Shown: positions 35,159 to 43,955 of the stretch, piece by piece
Layout: the number at the start of each line of letters is the position of its first letter
Numbering within the stretch: position 1 is the stretch's first letter
Origin: Actinomycetes bacterium
GTDB taxonomy: Bacteria; Actinomycetota; Acidimicrobiia; Acidimicrobiales; Microtrichaceae
DNA: 64,000 nucleotides
Reading direction: 5' to 3'
Assembly (NCBI GenBank): GCA_024222295.1
Contig: JAAEPF010000002.1
Location: forward strand, 434,001 to 498,000
Translations under genes and position numbers: made by a program
The notes under the pieces: generated by a model
What the model was told of the DNA's origin: nothing
The model's input: only the letters and a program-made list of their open reading frames with translations
Databases searched by the model: none

Positions 35159-36769
35159 TCAGGCCGTGACCATGGGGTCGGTCGGGTCCATCTCGTCACC
35201 GATGAGCCAGTGGCCATCCACGTCCGTCACCAGGAACACCTGCTCGAACTCACCGGTCGACCTCGAGTCGATCTGCCCGCCGGAGGGATCCGAGTAGCTG
35301 ACATCCTCGCGGGTGCCGGTCAGGAACAGCCCCAGCTGCGGCACGGACTGCGGGCTGATCGGGTCGCGCAGGAGCACGAGCTCGGCTGAGTCGTAGGTGT
35401 GGAGTACCTCTTCGCTGCGCCCGGCCGCCGCATTGGTGTCGATGCGCTCCGTGGTCGAGGTGAGGTGTGTGCCGAAGGAAGCTGTCCGGGCGATTTCGGG
35501 GTCGCCCTTGCGAAGCGCCTCGGAGAGGATCGCGAGGTCTGCCGCTACGTCCTCGAGCACTCGTGTGGCGACCGCCGTGTCGACGTTGGCTTCACGCGCC
35601 ACGTTGTCGCGCACCTCGGGTGTGGGCAGCGAGCCGGGCGTTTCCACCGCAGGCCGGTCACCGGCGGCGTCGAAGCTCACCACTGTGCCCTGATCGACCC
35701 CCGGCTCCAGCGTGTCGCTGACCAGGTTGGTGGAGAGCACCATCAGCCCCACCCAGGCCACGGTGAGCCCGGCGAGCGGCACCGGGCGGAGCAGTCTCGG
35801 CCATCGCGTGCGCCTGCCGTCTGCACCCACAACGGGGTCGGGCAGTCGGCTCTCGAGCATCGGCCTCAGGGCGCACAGCACGGTCAGCGCGGCGAGCAGC
35901 GACACCTTGGTGCCGAACTCGGTCGTCTGGGTGGCGGACAGCAGGGCCGCGAGTGCCCCGATTCCGATCGAATAGACGATGCGCGCCCTGCGCGAGTCCG
36001 GCGTGGTGGGCGGATCCGTGATCATGAAGAAGGCGAAGATGATGATCTCGGGTGACGTGACGAGGATCGACCAGTAGTCGAGCCCTTCCACCGGGGTCAG
36101 GCTCCATCGGGCGACCATGGCGTGACCCGCGAGCGCCACCACCGCGATGCCCGCAGCGAAGGTGGCCCAGAACGACACGACGATGTCGAGCAGTCCCACC
36201 CGCAGCGAGAGAGTGATGCCCCCGGCCAGGATCAGCAGCACGGTGGCAACCAGCCCCGGCCGCCATGGCCCCCACCAGAGTTCCTGGGGGTCGGCCCATT
36301 TGGCGCCGAACACCAAGAAGACGACCACGAGCCCGAGGTTGGACGGATTGAAGACGTGCCTGCGGCCGATCCGTATCGCGTACTTGGACAGCACCGCGAT
36401 CGAGGCCGCTGCGACGAACACCGGCCAGCCGTTGAGTGACCACCAGTCGCCGTGCTCGGTGCCGGGAGTACGCAGCAACAGCGCGATGCCATTGCCGGTG
36501 AGCAATGCGCTGGCCGGCCATGCGAGCGTGCCGCGGTCCCACATCGTCATCGGGATCTCGATCGCTGCGCACAACAGCACGGACAGCAGGATCTGGGCGA
36601 TCGACAGGTTGAACTGCAGGACCGTCTGGCCGAACACCTGCACCGAGATCAGCACAGCTGCCACATGCGAGCGCGGGTCGCGCAACGAGGGAAGCACGAC
36701 CGGGTATGTGTCGCCGAACAGGTTGACGGCACGACCGCTGTCAACCACAGGCATTGCCGTCGTCGTCAT
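35159..36769 (-). CDS. UnbU-like membrane protein (RnfD/NqrB fold) with C-terminal soluble domain
   Basis: A 536-residue protein. About ten helices occupy residues 35-355. RHVFNPSNLGLVVVFLV and FFMITDPPTTPDSRRAR match the RnfD/NqrB family as seen in UnbU of enediyne clusters. A soluble C-terminal part (about 385-536) ends FLVTDVDGHWLIGDE, which resembles NTF2/Mce-associated folds. No other Rnf subunits are nearby, so a full Rnf complex is unlikely. Its pairing with the UnbV-like gene (15-bp convergent gap) is the main functional clue. I did not find a clear flavinylation Thr motif. Confidence 0.75.
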   Translation of the reverse strand: MTTTAMPVVDSGRAVNLFGDTYPVVLPSLRDPRSHVAAVLISVQVFGQTVLQFNLSIAQILLSVLLCAAIEIPMTMWDRGTLAWPASALLTGNGIALLLRTPGTEHGDWWSLNGWPVFVAAASIAVLSKYAIRIGRRHVFNPSNLGLVVVFLVFGAKWADPQELWWGPWRPGLVATVLLILAGGITLSLRVGLLDIVVSFWATFAAGIAVVALAGHAMVARWSLTPVEGLDYWSILVTSPEIIIFAFFMITDPPTTPDSRRARIVYSIGIGALAALLSATQTTEFGTKVSLLAALTVLCALRPMLESRLPDPVVGADGRRTRWPRLLRPVPLAGLTVAWVGLMVLSTNLVSDTLEPGVDQGTVVSFDAAGDRPAVETPGSLPTPEVRDNVAREANVDTAVATRVLEDVAADLAILSEALRKGDPEIARTASFGTHLTSTTERIDTNAAAGRSEEVLHTYDSAELVLLRDPISPQSVPQLGLFLTGTREDVSYSDPSGGQIDSRSTGEFEQVFLVTDVDGHWLIGDEMDPTDPMVTA

Positions 36770-36812
36770 CGCTCACCGCCCCCCGACGTAGCTGTCCAGT
36801 GCACTCGGGCCA

Positions 36813-36818
36813 ATTGTA
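36813..36818 (-). promoter_or_regulatory. -10 box TACAAT of UnbU-like gene
   Basis: Minus-strand TACAAT, a strong -10 match, giving a leader of about 36 bases with GGTGAG near the ATG. Confidence 0.55.
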
Positions 36819-36880
36819 CGAATTACGGGGTGGATTCGCCCAGCAGCCATCGCTGACAGGTGTGAACAGGCCTTTCGTCC

Positions 36881-36886
36881 TACCCT
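36881..36886 (+). promoter_or_regulatory. -10 box TACCCT of SGNH lipoprotein gene
   Basis: TACCCT is followed by a short leader with GGGGG (36904-36908) just before the duplicated start region. Confidence 0.45.
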
Positions 36887-36913
36887 ATGAGGGCGATCAA
36901 GTCGGGGGCAATG

Positions 36914-36947
36914 GTGAGTCGGACAGAGATGTGAGTCGGACTGAGAT
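36914..36947 (+). repeat. 17-bp tandem duplication across the start region of the SGNH gene
   Basis: GTGAGTCGGACAGAGAT (36914-36930) is followed directly by GTGAGTCGGACTGAGAT (36931-36947), one mismatch. The first copy reads GTG-AGT-CGG-ACA-GAG-ATG-TGA, a six-codon ORF whose stop overlaps the GTG of the second copy. Confidence 0.85.
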
Positions 36948-37533
36948 GGAGTCAGGGTTCGGTCGAGCGTTGGGCCGCACCGCAGTGGGCGCGGTGGTCG
37001 CTGCCGTTTCGGCCATCGCCATGGCCTGCACCCAGCCAGTCGGCACCCCTGAATCGACCACCGGGGACCCGTCGGCGGATGTCTGGGTGGCCGGCGACTC
37101 CTTGGCGGAAGGCGCCGGTGAAGCCATGACCGACGTCTACAACATCGCAGTGGGCGGGGCCACGTTCAGCCAGGGCTTCACGATCCACACGCGCGTCATG
37201 GGGGCGCTGGCCGCAGTAGTCGACCGGCCCGAAACCGTGGTCGTGATCGGCGGTCACAACGACCTCGTGCACTGGGGCGCCACGCCTGCCGAGGTCGTCA
37301 CCGAGATGGCCCGGCTGGTTGCCGACGTGGCCTCCACCTACCCGGGTACCACGGTGCGGCTCGTGACCCAGCCCTGGTGGATCCATCCCGCCATCGGCGT
37401 GGTCAACGACGGGATTGTCGCCGACCTTGCGGCGATCGACTGCGGCGCGGCGACCTGGGGGTCGAGCGACGACGATGTGCATCCCGACGACTTCGGACCA
37501 TATGCGGCATGCATAGAAGCAGCTCTGCGCTGA
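36931..37533 (+). CDS. SGNH/GDSL hydrolase-like lipoprotein
   Basis: A 200-residue predicted lipoprotein. The signal sequence (VGAVVAAVSAIAMACTQ) ends in lipobox AMAC. SGNH blocks follow: nucleophile Ser in VAGDSLAEGAG (block I), Asn in GGHND (block III), and Asp/His in DDDVHPDDFGPYA (block V). It is probably an extracytoplasmic esterase or acyl hydrolase. The start may be GTG 36931 or ATG 36946; both lie after a 17-bp duplication that separates the original ribosome-binding site from the frame. Confidence 0.75.
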   Translation: MSRTEMESGFGRALGRTAVGAVVAAVSAIAMACTQPVGTPESTTGDPSADVWVAGDSLAEGAGEAMTDVYNIAVGGATFSQGFTIHTRVMGALAAVVDRPETVVVIGGHNDLVHWGATPAEVVTEMARLVADVASTYPGTTVRLVTQPWWIHPAIGVVNDGIVADLAAIDCGAATWGSSDDDVHPDDFGPYAACIEAALR

Positions 37534-37626
37534 GCACTCCGTGCGGCCCGCGTCCCAACGTGCTGATCCGGTGGGGAGCCCCACAACTTGGTGACTCGGT
37601 GGTTCCGGGCCAGGAATGGGCGTTTG

Positions 37627-37632
37627 TACAGT
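37627..37632 (+). promoter_or_regulatory. possible -10 box TACAGT of the PilZ gene
   Basis: TACAGT would start a leader of about 22 bases before the ATG at 37662. No good -35 is seen. Confidence 0.35.
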
Positions 37633-37661
37633 CATAAGACGATCGCGCCGATCAACCCTCC

Positions 37662-38015
37662 ATGGCACCCAACAGCTGGGACAACAAGCGCATCGGGTTG
37701 CGACATGTGGCCGGCGACATGGCGGTGCGCTGGTCAGCACACGGCGATCCAGTCGATTTCCAGCGCATGGCCTACCTGCGTGATGTCTCGGTGACCGGGG
37801 CGATGGTGCTGGTGGCCGGCACCGAACCGGTGGCCGAGGGCCAGTCGGTGCGGGTCCAGCTCGTCGGCGACGCCACCTTCGGCGCCTTCGTGAGGCGTGC
37901 GGACCTCGAGGACGGCTGGCTGCACCTCGGCGTCGAGTACACCGACCAGAGCGAGGCCTATGCGCGGTGGTGCGACCAGGTGCTCGACACCAACGCCACG
38001 GAGCGGCACCCCTGA
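37662..38015 (+). CDS. PilZ domain protein (c-di-GMP receptor)
   Basis: A 117-residue single-domain PilZ protein. Both c-di-GMP-binding motifs are seen: RxxxR as RIGLR (residues 10-14) and DxSxxG as DVSVTG (about 41-46), followed by the barrel strand WLHLGVEYTD. It should bind c-di-GMP and pass the signal to an unknown partner. The next gene encodes a GGDEF cyclase. Confidence 0.8.
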   Translation: MAPNSWDNKRIGLRHVAGDMAVRWSAHGDPVDFQRMAYLRDVSVTGAMVLVAGTEPVAEGQSVRVQLVGDATFGAFVRRADLEDGWLHLGVEYTDQSEAYARWCDQVLDTNATERHP

Positions 38016-38277
38016 TCGAGAACCAGCTGACCACGACGGCAGACAGCGGTAGGTCTGGCGCACGTGGTCTCCCTGGCGGTTGACAGACGGGGATCCGGGT
38101 CCGACGGCTTCCGCCCGCCGGCCCGTTCGGCCACCCCGCCCACTGCGGCAAGGGAGGCCGCGCCCGCGCTGGGTGGCGGGCCGCAGGGCCATGTCACGCA
38201 GAGCGACATGTTGTGGTGCGTCCGCGCAAACTTCTCTCGAATCCGGAGAATTTCACTGGTGTAGCGCTCAACTCCCC
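38016..38277 (+). other. gene-free interval before the GGDEF gene
   Basis: About 260 bases without a supported gene. Near its end is a small dyad, TTCTC (38232-38236) and GAGAA (38246-38250), in AT-richer sequence that may be the promoter/operator region. A TTGACA at 38079 lacks a -10 partner. Confidence 0.35.
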
Positions 38278-38301
38278 GTGGGGACGTCCGACCTGATCCC
38301 C

Positions 38302-40047
38302 ATGCAGCAGCTCCGGCTGTTCCCCAGGGACAAACGTCTGCCAGTGGTGCTCGTCGATGGCAGCGGCGAGCACTGGAGTTCCGTGCGCCGACGCCTGCGC
38401 CGCAGCAGGCTTGACGTCGAGGTGGTCGACCGCAGTGAGCTCACACCCGGCATGCGTTTTCCCGGCGCCGGTGACCACCAGGTTGCGGCCGTGGTCGTGC
38501 ACATGGGCAACGGTGCCGAGGAGTTGCCCGATCTGCTCGACGTGACCGCGACGTGTCGCGACATCCCGGTCGTGGTCGTCGACTCAGGCGAGGATCACTC
38601 GGCCCGCCGGGCACTGGAGGCCGGAGCCGAGGAGGCCATCCGATTCCGCAACGCGAGCATCGAACGTCTCGAGCACGCGGTGCACTCGGCGGTGTACCGA
38701 CGCAACGCCGAGCAGTCGCCGCGCGAAGGGGCGGACCCGCTCACCGGCCTCGCCACCCGGGCGACGCTCGCCGCCACGCTGCCAAAGCTCATCGAGGTGC
38801 CGGGCGAGTCAGGCGTTGCAGTCCTCTACTGCGACCTCGACCGATTCAAGGCGATCAACGACGAGCTCGGTCACCACGTGGGCGACCAGGTGCTTCGCGG
38901 CGCTGCAGCACGGCTCAGCAGTGCGGTTCGGTCATCGGACCTCCTCGTTCGCCTCGGCGGCGATGAGTTCGTCGTTGTGATCCGCTCCAAGCCCGACTGC
39001 ATCGAGGACCTCGCGTCGGTGGTCGCCGACCGGATCGTCGAGTACTTCTCCGAGCCGTTCCGCGCCGAGGACCAGAACCTGAGCATCGGTGTGAGCGTCG
39101 GCCTCGCAGTACACCGTGTCGGCGAGGGCCACGCCGAGCTCCTGCAGCGCGCCGACTCGGCGTTGTACGTGGCCAAGCGCCGCGGCAAGTCCCGCGTCGT
39201 CAGCTACGACCAGAACCTGGAACGGGCGGTCGCCAAGCGCAAGAGCGCCATCGACGTGCTGGGCGAGGCCATGCGCCGTGACCTGCTCGACGCCGACGTG
39301 TCCCCGGTCATCGAGGCGTCGTCATCTGCGGTCACGGGTCACCTGTACCGCGCGTCATGGGGCCGCACCGACTTGATGGGCGCGACGGTTCCCGGCAGGC
39401 GGCCCGCCTCCGTTGCCGCCGAAGGAGGCATCTCGCCGGCGCTGTTCCGCTGGCTGCTCGGCCATGTGGCCGGCGACGAGTCGGCCGCACAGCTGCCGGG
39501 TGCGGTGCCGAGGCGTTGGGTGCAGATGCCGGGCGCCGTGCTGATGTCACAACCAGGCCGGTTCCTCGACGCGGCTGCCAAGCGGGGAGTCCAGCTCGAG
39601 AACCTCGTGCTCGTCATCCAGGAAGCCGACCTCGACGAGGGTCCTGTGGTTCGCAACGCCCTGCTCGAGATCGCCCGTGCCGGAGCTCGCATAGCCGTTG
39701 GTCGGTTCGGCGCCGAGGCCGCGGCACTGTCGGTGCTCGAACTGCACCCGTTCGAGGCGGTGTGGCTCGACCGTCAGATGCTCGACGGCCTCGCCGGGGA
39801 TTCCGTTCGCCAGGCCAAGCTCGCGGCCATCGCCGGGGTGGCAGCGGCGCTCGGCCAGCAGGTGGTCATCGACCGCCCGAGCCGCCCGGAGGACGAGGCC
39901 GCTGCCCTTCGGATCGCACACCTGCACGTGATCGACGGCCATGTCGACATCACGGCTACGCAACCGCGCCAGCCCACCTCCGCCGATGACAGGCGGCGGG
40001 CCCGTCCCGCGCCACCTGACCGGCGACGGGCCGCATCGCGCCACTGA
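38302..40047 (+). CDS. diguanylate cyclase: receiver-like, GGDEF and degenerate EAL domains
   Basis: A 581-residue signalling protein. Residues 1-130 look like a receiver domain without obvious phosphoacceptor set. Residues 145-305 are a GGDEF cyclase: DPLTGLATRATL, CDLDRFKAINDELGHHVGD and an intact GGDEF (about 219). The RxxD inhibitory site is intact (RSSD, five residues upstream). The C-terminal 230 residues align with an EAL fold (LVLVIQEADLDEG, ARIAVGRFG, VWLDRQMLDGLA) but lack the EAL motif and metal ligands, so it should not cleave c-di-GMP. The extreme C-terminus is Arg/Pro-rich. GTG 38278 is an alternative start. Confidence 0.85.
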   Translation: MQQLRLFPRDKRLPVVLVDGSGEHWSSVRRRLRRSRLDVEVVDRSELTPGMRFPGAGDHQVAAVVVHMGNGAEELPDLLDVTATCRDIPVVVVDSGEDHSARRALEAGAEEAIRFRNASIERLEHAVHSAVYRRNAEQSPREGADPLTGLATRATLAATLPKLIEVPGESGVAVLYCDLDRFKAINDELGHHVGDQVLRGAAARLSSAVRSSDLLVRLGGDEFVVVIRSKPDCIEDLASVVADRIVEYFSEPFRAEDQNLSIGVSVGLAVHRVGEGHAELLQRADSALYVAKRRGKSRVVSYDQNLERAVAKRKSAIDVLGEAMRRDLLDADVSPVIEASSSAVTGHLYRASWGRTDLMGATVPGRRPASVAAEGGISPALFRWLLGHVAGDESAAQLPGAVPRRWVQMPGAVLMSQPGRFLDAAAKRGVQLENLVLVIQEADLDEGPVVRNALLEIARAGARIAVGRFGAEAAALSVLELHPFEAVWLDRQMLDGLAGDSVRQAKLAAIAGVAAALGQQVVIDRPSRPEDEAAALRIAHLHVIDGHVDITATQPRQPTSADDRRRARPAPPDRRRAASRH

Positions 40048-40060
40048 GCGTGCCCGGCGC

Positions 40061-40066
40061 TAGCTT
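40061..40066 (+). promoter_or_regulatory. -10 box TAGCTT of the acyl-CoA dehydrogenase gene
   Basis: TAGCTT gives a leader of about 20 bases that contains AAAAGGGGGG directly before the GTG at 40092. Confidence 0.5.
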
Positions 40067-40091
40067 CGGGCTGCCAGAAAAGGGGGGCAAC

Positions 40092-41240
<1,149 letters not shown>

Positions 41241-41294
41241 CCGACCCGCTCGAAGTCGTGGGCCGCCCGGCGTCGGTTTGTGATCGCTCGCCGC

Positions 41295-41300
41295 TACCGT
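41295..41300 (+). promoter_or_regulatory. -10 box TACCGT of leaderless methyltransferase gene
   Basis: TACCGT ends seven bases before the ATG at 41308. Confidence 0.6.
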
Positions 41301-41307
41301 CGGCGCC

Positions 41308-42015
41308 ATGGCCTCCCCTGATTCGACCAGCCAGGCGTCGGCGGCGCAGCAGGATTCCGAGCACGAGCAGCAAGCGGTTGCGCGTGGCAGCTACAACAAG
41401 ATGAGCCGCGTCTACGCAATGCTGTCGGACTCGAGCGAGAAGCGTTTCGTGGCCGAGGCGATCGAAGGGCTCCTGCGGCCGGCCGAGGGTGAGGTGGTGC
41501 TCGAGCCCGGCTTCGGCACCGGCCAGGCGCTGGTGGCGCTCGCGGAGATGGTCGGCGAGACCGGCAGTGTCTGTGGCATCGACATCTCCGATGGCATGGT
41601 CGAGTACGCCCGCAAGCGCATGGCCGAGGCGGGTCTGGGCTCGCGCACGCATCTGGTGCGGGGCACCGCGACCGACATGCCGTGGCCCGACGGCAACTTC
41701 GACGCAGCGTTCATGAGCTTCACGCTCGAGCTGTTCCCGGATGACCAGATGCCGGTGGTCCTGGCCGAAGTGGCACGGGTGCTGCGCCCCGAGGGGCGTC
41801 TGTGCGTCGCCTGCATGTCGAGCCATGGCGGTGTGAAGGCCATGGAGGAGCTCTATGAATGGTCACACGAGCACTTCCCGAGCTTCGTTGACTGCCGTCC
41901 CATCGATGCGCAGGCGGCCCTGGTGGCGGCAGGCTATGACGTGACCGCAACCAGGCGCCTGTCGATGTGGGGCCTGTCTGTCGACCTGCTGTTGGCCACC
42001 CCTTCGTCGGGCTAA
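41308..42015 (+). CDS. class I SAM-dependent methyltransferase (UbiE-like)
   Basis: A 235-residue Rossmann methyltransferase. Motif I is VLEPGFGTGQALVALA, followed by acidic loop GIDISDGMVEYARKRM, motif II-like DMPWPDGNFDAAFMS and post-motif VARVLRPEGRLCVA. It resembles UbiE/MenG-type enzymes, but the substrate is unknown. Its TAA stop overlaps the -10 box of the thiamine operon. Confidence 0.85.
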   Translation: MASPDSTSQASAAQQDSEHEQQAVARGSYNKMSRVYAMLSDSSEKRFVAEAIEGLLRPAEGEVVLEPGFGTGQALVALAEMVGETGSVCGIDISDGMVEYARKRMAEAGLGSRTHLVRGTATDMPWPDGNFDAAFMSFTLELFPDDQMPVVLAEVARVLRPEGRLCVACMSSHGGVKAMEELYEWSHEHFPSFVDCRPIDAQAALVAAGYDVTATRRLSMWGLSVDLLLATPSSG

Positions 42016-42018
42016 TAT
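42013..42018 (+). promoter_or_regulatory. -10 box TAATAT of the thiamine operon
   Basis: TAATAT overlaps the upstream gene's stop codon. Transcription would begin near 42025, just before the riboswitch. Confidence 0.6.
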
Positions 42019-42026
42019 CGCAGCGT

Positions 42027-42113
42027 TCACACGGGGAGCTCGTGCAACGGGCTGAGAGGGCGGCTGGAGCCGCCGACCCGCAGACCTGATCTGGGTAATG
42101 CCAGCGGAGGAAG
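42027..42113 (+). promoter_or_regulatory. TPP riboswitch (THI element)
   Basis: The conserved aptamer elements occur in order: ACGGGGAGC (42031), GGGCTGAGAGGG (thi box, near 42050-42061), a P3 hairpin GGCGGCT/AGCCGCC (from 42060), and ACCTGATCTGGGTAATGCCA (42084-42103), then GCGGAGGAA. The Shine-Dalgarno GGAGG (42106-42110) lies inside the conserved 3' strand, six bases before the thiN GTG. Ligand binding should therefore directly block ribosome access. No separate expression platform or terminator is needed or seen. Confidence 0.95.
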
Positions 42114-42116
42114 ACT

Positions 42117-42809
42117 GTGGCCACCACGGTGGTGTTCAGCGGAGGCCCGACACAGCCCGGAAACCTCGCCCGCGCCATGTCGGATGCGCGCATCGGCGCC
42201 GACACGCGGCCCGAGTTGGTGATTGCCGCGGACGGCGGCCTGCTGGCGTGCCGCGAAGCCGGGCTGGCGCCGGACGTGGTGATCGGAGACATGGACTCTG
42301 TGCCGGCGGCCCAGCTCCGACAGGCCGATCTGGAGGGTGCGCGAATAGAGGTGCACCCGCGTGACAAGGACGCGACCGACCTCGAGCTGGCACTCGACCT
42401 GGCGGGCGGGCAGTCCACTGACCGGCTGGTGGTCATCGGTAGCGGCGGTGGGCGCCTGGACCACCTGCTCGCTGGGATCACGCTGCTCGGTGCCCCGCAG
42501 TACGCAGCGATGCAGATCGACGCCTGGCTCGGTGTGAGCCGCGTGGTGCCGGTGCATGACCGCCGCACGATCGACGCGGATCCCGGCGCAACCCTGTCGT
42601 TGCTGGCGCTGCACGGCACGGCGCCCGACGTGAGCACCGAGGGTCTGCGTTGGGAGCTCGAGCACGGGATTCTCGACTCCGGTCGGTCCCGTGGCTGCTC
42701 GAACATCGTGCAATCGCCGCCGGTCGAGGTTTGCACCGCCGGTACGCCTGTGACGGTTGTGATCGCAGATCACGCACTGACCGAACCCCAGCACTGGAAG
42801 GCTGAATGA
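42117..42809 (+). CDS. thiN: thiamine diphosphokinase (thiamine pyrophosphokinase)
   Basis: Transfers pyrophosphate from ATP to thiamine, making TPP. The 230-residue protein has the family motifs: VIAADGGLLACREAG, VVIGDMDSV, KDATDLELALDLA and SGGGRLDH. It is the first gene after a TPP riboswitch and overlaps the binding-protein gene (ATGA). Thiamine imported by the following genes would be phosphorylated by this enzyme. Confidence 0.92.
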   Translation: MATTVVFSGGPTQPGNLARAMSDARIGADTRPELVIAADGGLLACREAGLAPDVVIGDMDSVPAAQLRQADLEGARIEVHPRDKDATDLELALDLAGGQSTDRLVVIGSGGGRLDHLLAGITLLGAPQYAAMQIDAWLGVSRVVPVHDRRTIDADPGATLSLLALHGTAPDVSTEGLRWELEHGILDSGRSRGCSNIVQSPPVEVCTAGTPVTVVIADHALTEPQHWKAE

Positions 42810-43945
42810 AACCCCACCCGTTCCCGACACCCACCCGCTCGATCCTCCCGGGTGCCCCACCCCGTGGGCCCGCAAGGAGGCGGGCCGCGCTCGCGGTGGC
42901 CGTCGCCGCCTTCCTCACCGCAGCGGCGTGCTCGTCCGAGGAGTCCTCATCGGGCGACGATGCCGACGAGGGGAGCGACGCGAGCGGCGAGGTCGTGAGG
43001 CTGATCACCTATGACGCCTACGCGCTGCCCGAGCAGGCAGTGGAAGCGTTCGAAGAACAGTCCGGTGCAACCGTCGAGGTGGTGGCCACCGGCGACAGCG
43101 GCACGATGCTGGCCAAAGCACTTCTCAGCGCAGGTGCCCCCGAAGGCGACGTGATCTTCGGGATCGACAACACCACAGCGGCGGAAGCAGCTTCGGAGCC
43201 GTTGCTCGAGCAGTACCGCCCAGAGGCTGCATCGGCGCTGGACGTGGCGCTCGCCCCGCCTGGCGTGGTCGCGGACTCCTTGACGCCGATCGACACCTCC
43301 GAGGTGTGCGTCAACGTCGATGCTTCCTGGTTCGCCGACAACGACCTGGACCTGCCCGAGACGTTCGACGACCTGGCTGACCCCTCGTACGCGGGGTTGC
43401 TGTCGGTACAGAGCCCCGTCAGCAGTTCGCCGGGAATGGCCTTCCTGCTGGGCACGGTCGAGACCTACGGCGAGGACGGCTGGATCGACTACTGGGGTCG
43501 GCTTGCCGCCAACGACGTGCGGGTGTCGCCCAGCTGGGACGACGCCTACTACGGCGACTACACGGTGAGCGGTGGTGACCGGCCCATGGTCGTCTCCTAT
43601 GCCAGCAGCCCGCCCGCGGAGGTGGTCTTCTCCGAGGGAGAGCGTACCGAGCCGGCCTCGGTGGTCATGGACGACACATGTGTGACCCAGGTCGAATACG
43701 CGGGCGTGCTCGCCGGCGCAGAGCACCCCGAGCTGGCCCGCGAACTACTGGACTTCATGCTTTCCGAGGAGTGGCAACGGGGCCTTCCGCTGTCCAACTT
43801 CGTCTACCCCGTGACCGATGTGGAGCTGCCCGAGGAGTTCGCCAGGTGGGCGCCCCGGCCCGAGCAGCCGGTGGTCGTCGATGTGGACGCCGTGGCCACC
43901 TCGCGCGACGACTGGGTGGAGCGCTGGCGGGAAGCGATGGAGTGA
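42806..43945 (+). CDS. thiB: thiamine ABC transporter substrate-binding lipoprotein
   Basis: A 379-residue extracytoplasmic binding protein. The signal (LAVAVAAFLTAAACSS) ends in lipobox AAAC, then an acidic linker. The binding fold begins VVRLITYDAYALPEQAV. EGDVIFGIDNTTAAEA and YEDGW-type regions match thiamine (ThiB/TbpA) proteins. The ATG overlaps the thiN stop. Confidence 0.88.
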   Translation: MKPHPFPTPTRSILPGAPPRGPARRRAALAVAVAAFLTAAACSSEESSSGDDADEGSDASGEVVRLITYDAYALPEQAVEAFEEQSGATVEVVATGDSGTMLAKALLSAGAPEGDVIFGIDNTTAAEAASEPLLEQYRPEAASALDVALAPPGVVADSLTPIDTSEVCVNVDASWFADNDLDLPETFDDLADPSYAGLLSVQSPVSSSPGMAFLLGTVETYGEDGWIDYWGRLAANDVRVSPSWDDAYYGDYTVSGGDRPMVVSYASSPPAEVVFSEGERTEPASVVMDDTCVTQVEYAGVLAGAEHPELARELLDFMLSEEWQRGLPLSNFVYPVTDVELPEEFARWAPRPEQPVVVDVDAVATSRDDWVERWREAME

Positions 43946-43955
43946 GCAGGCCCTG

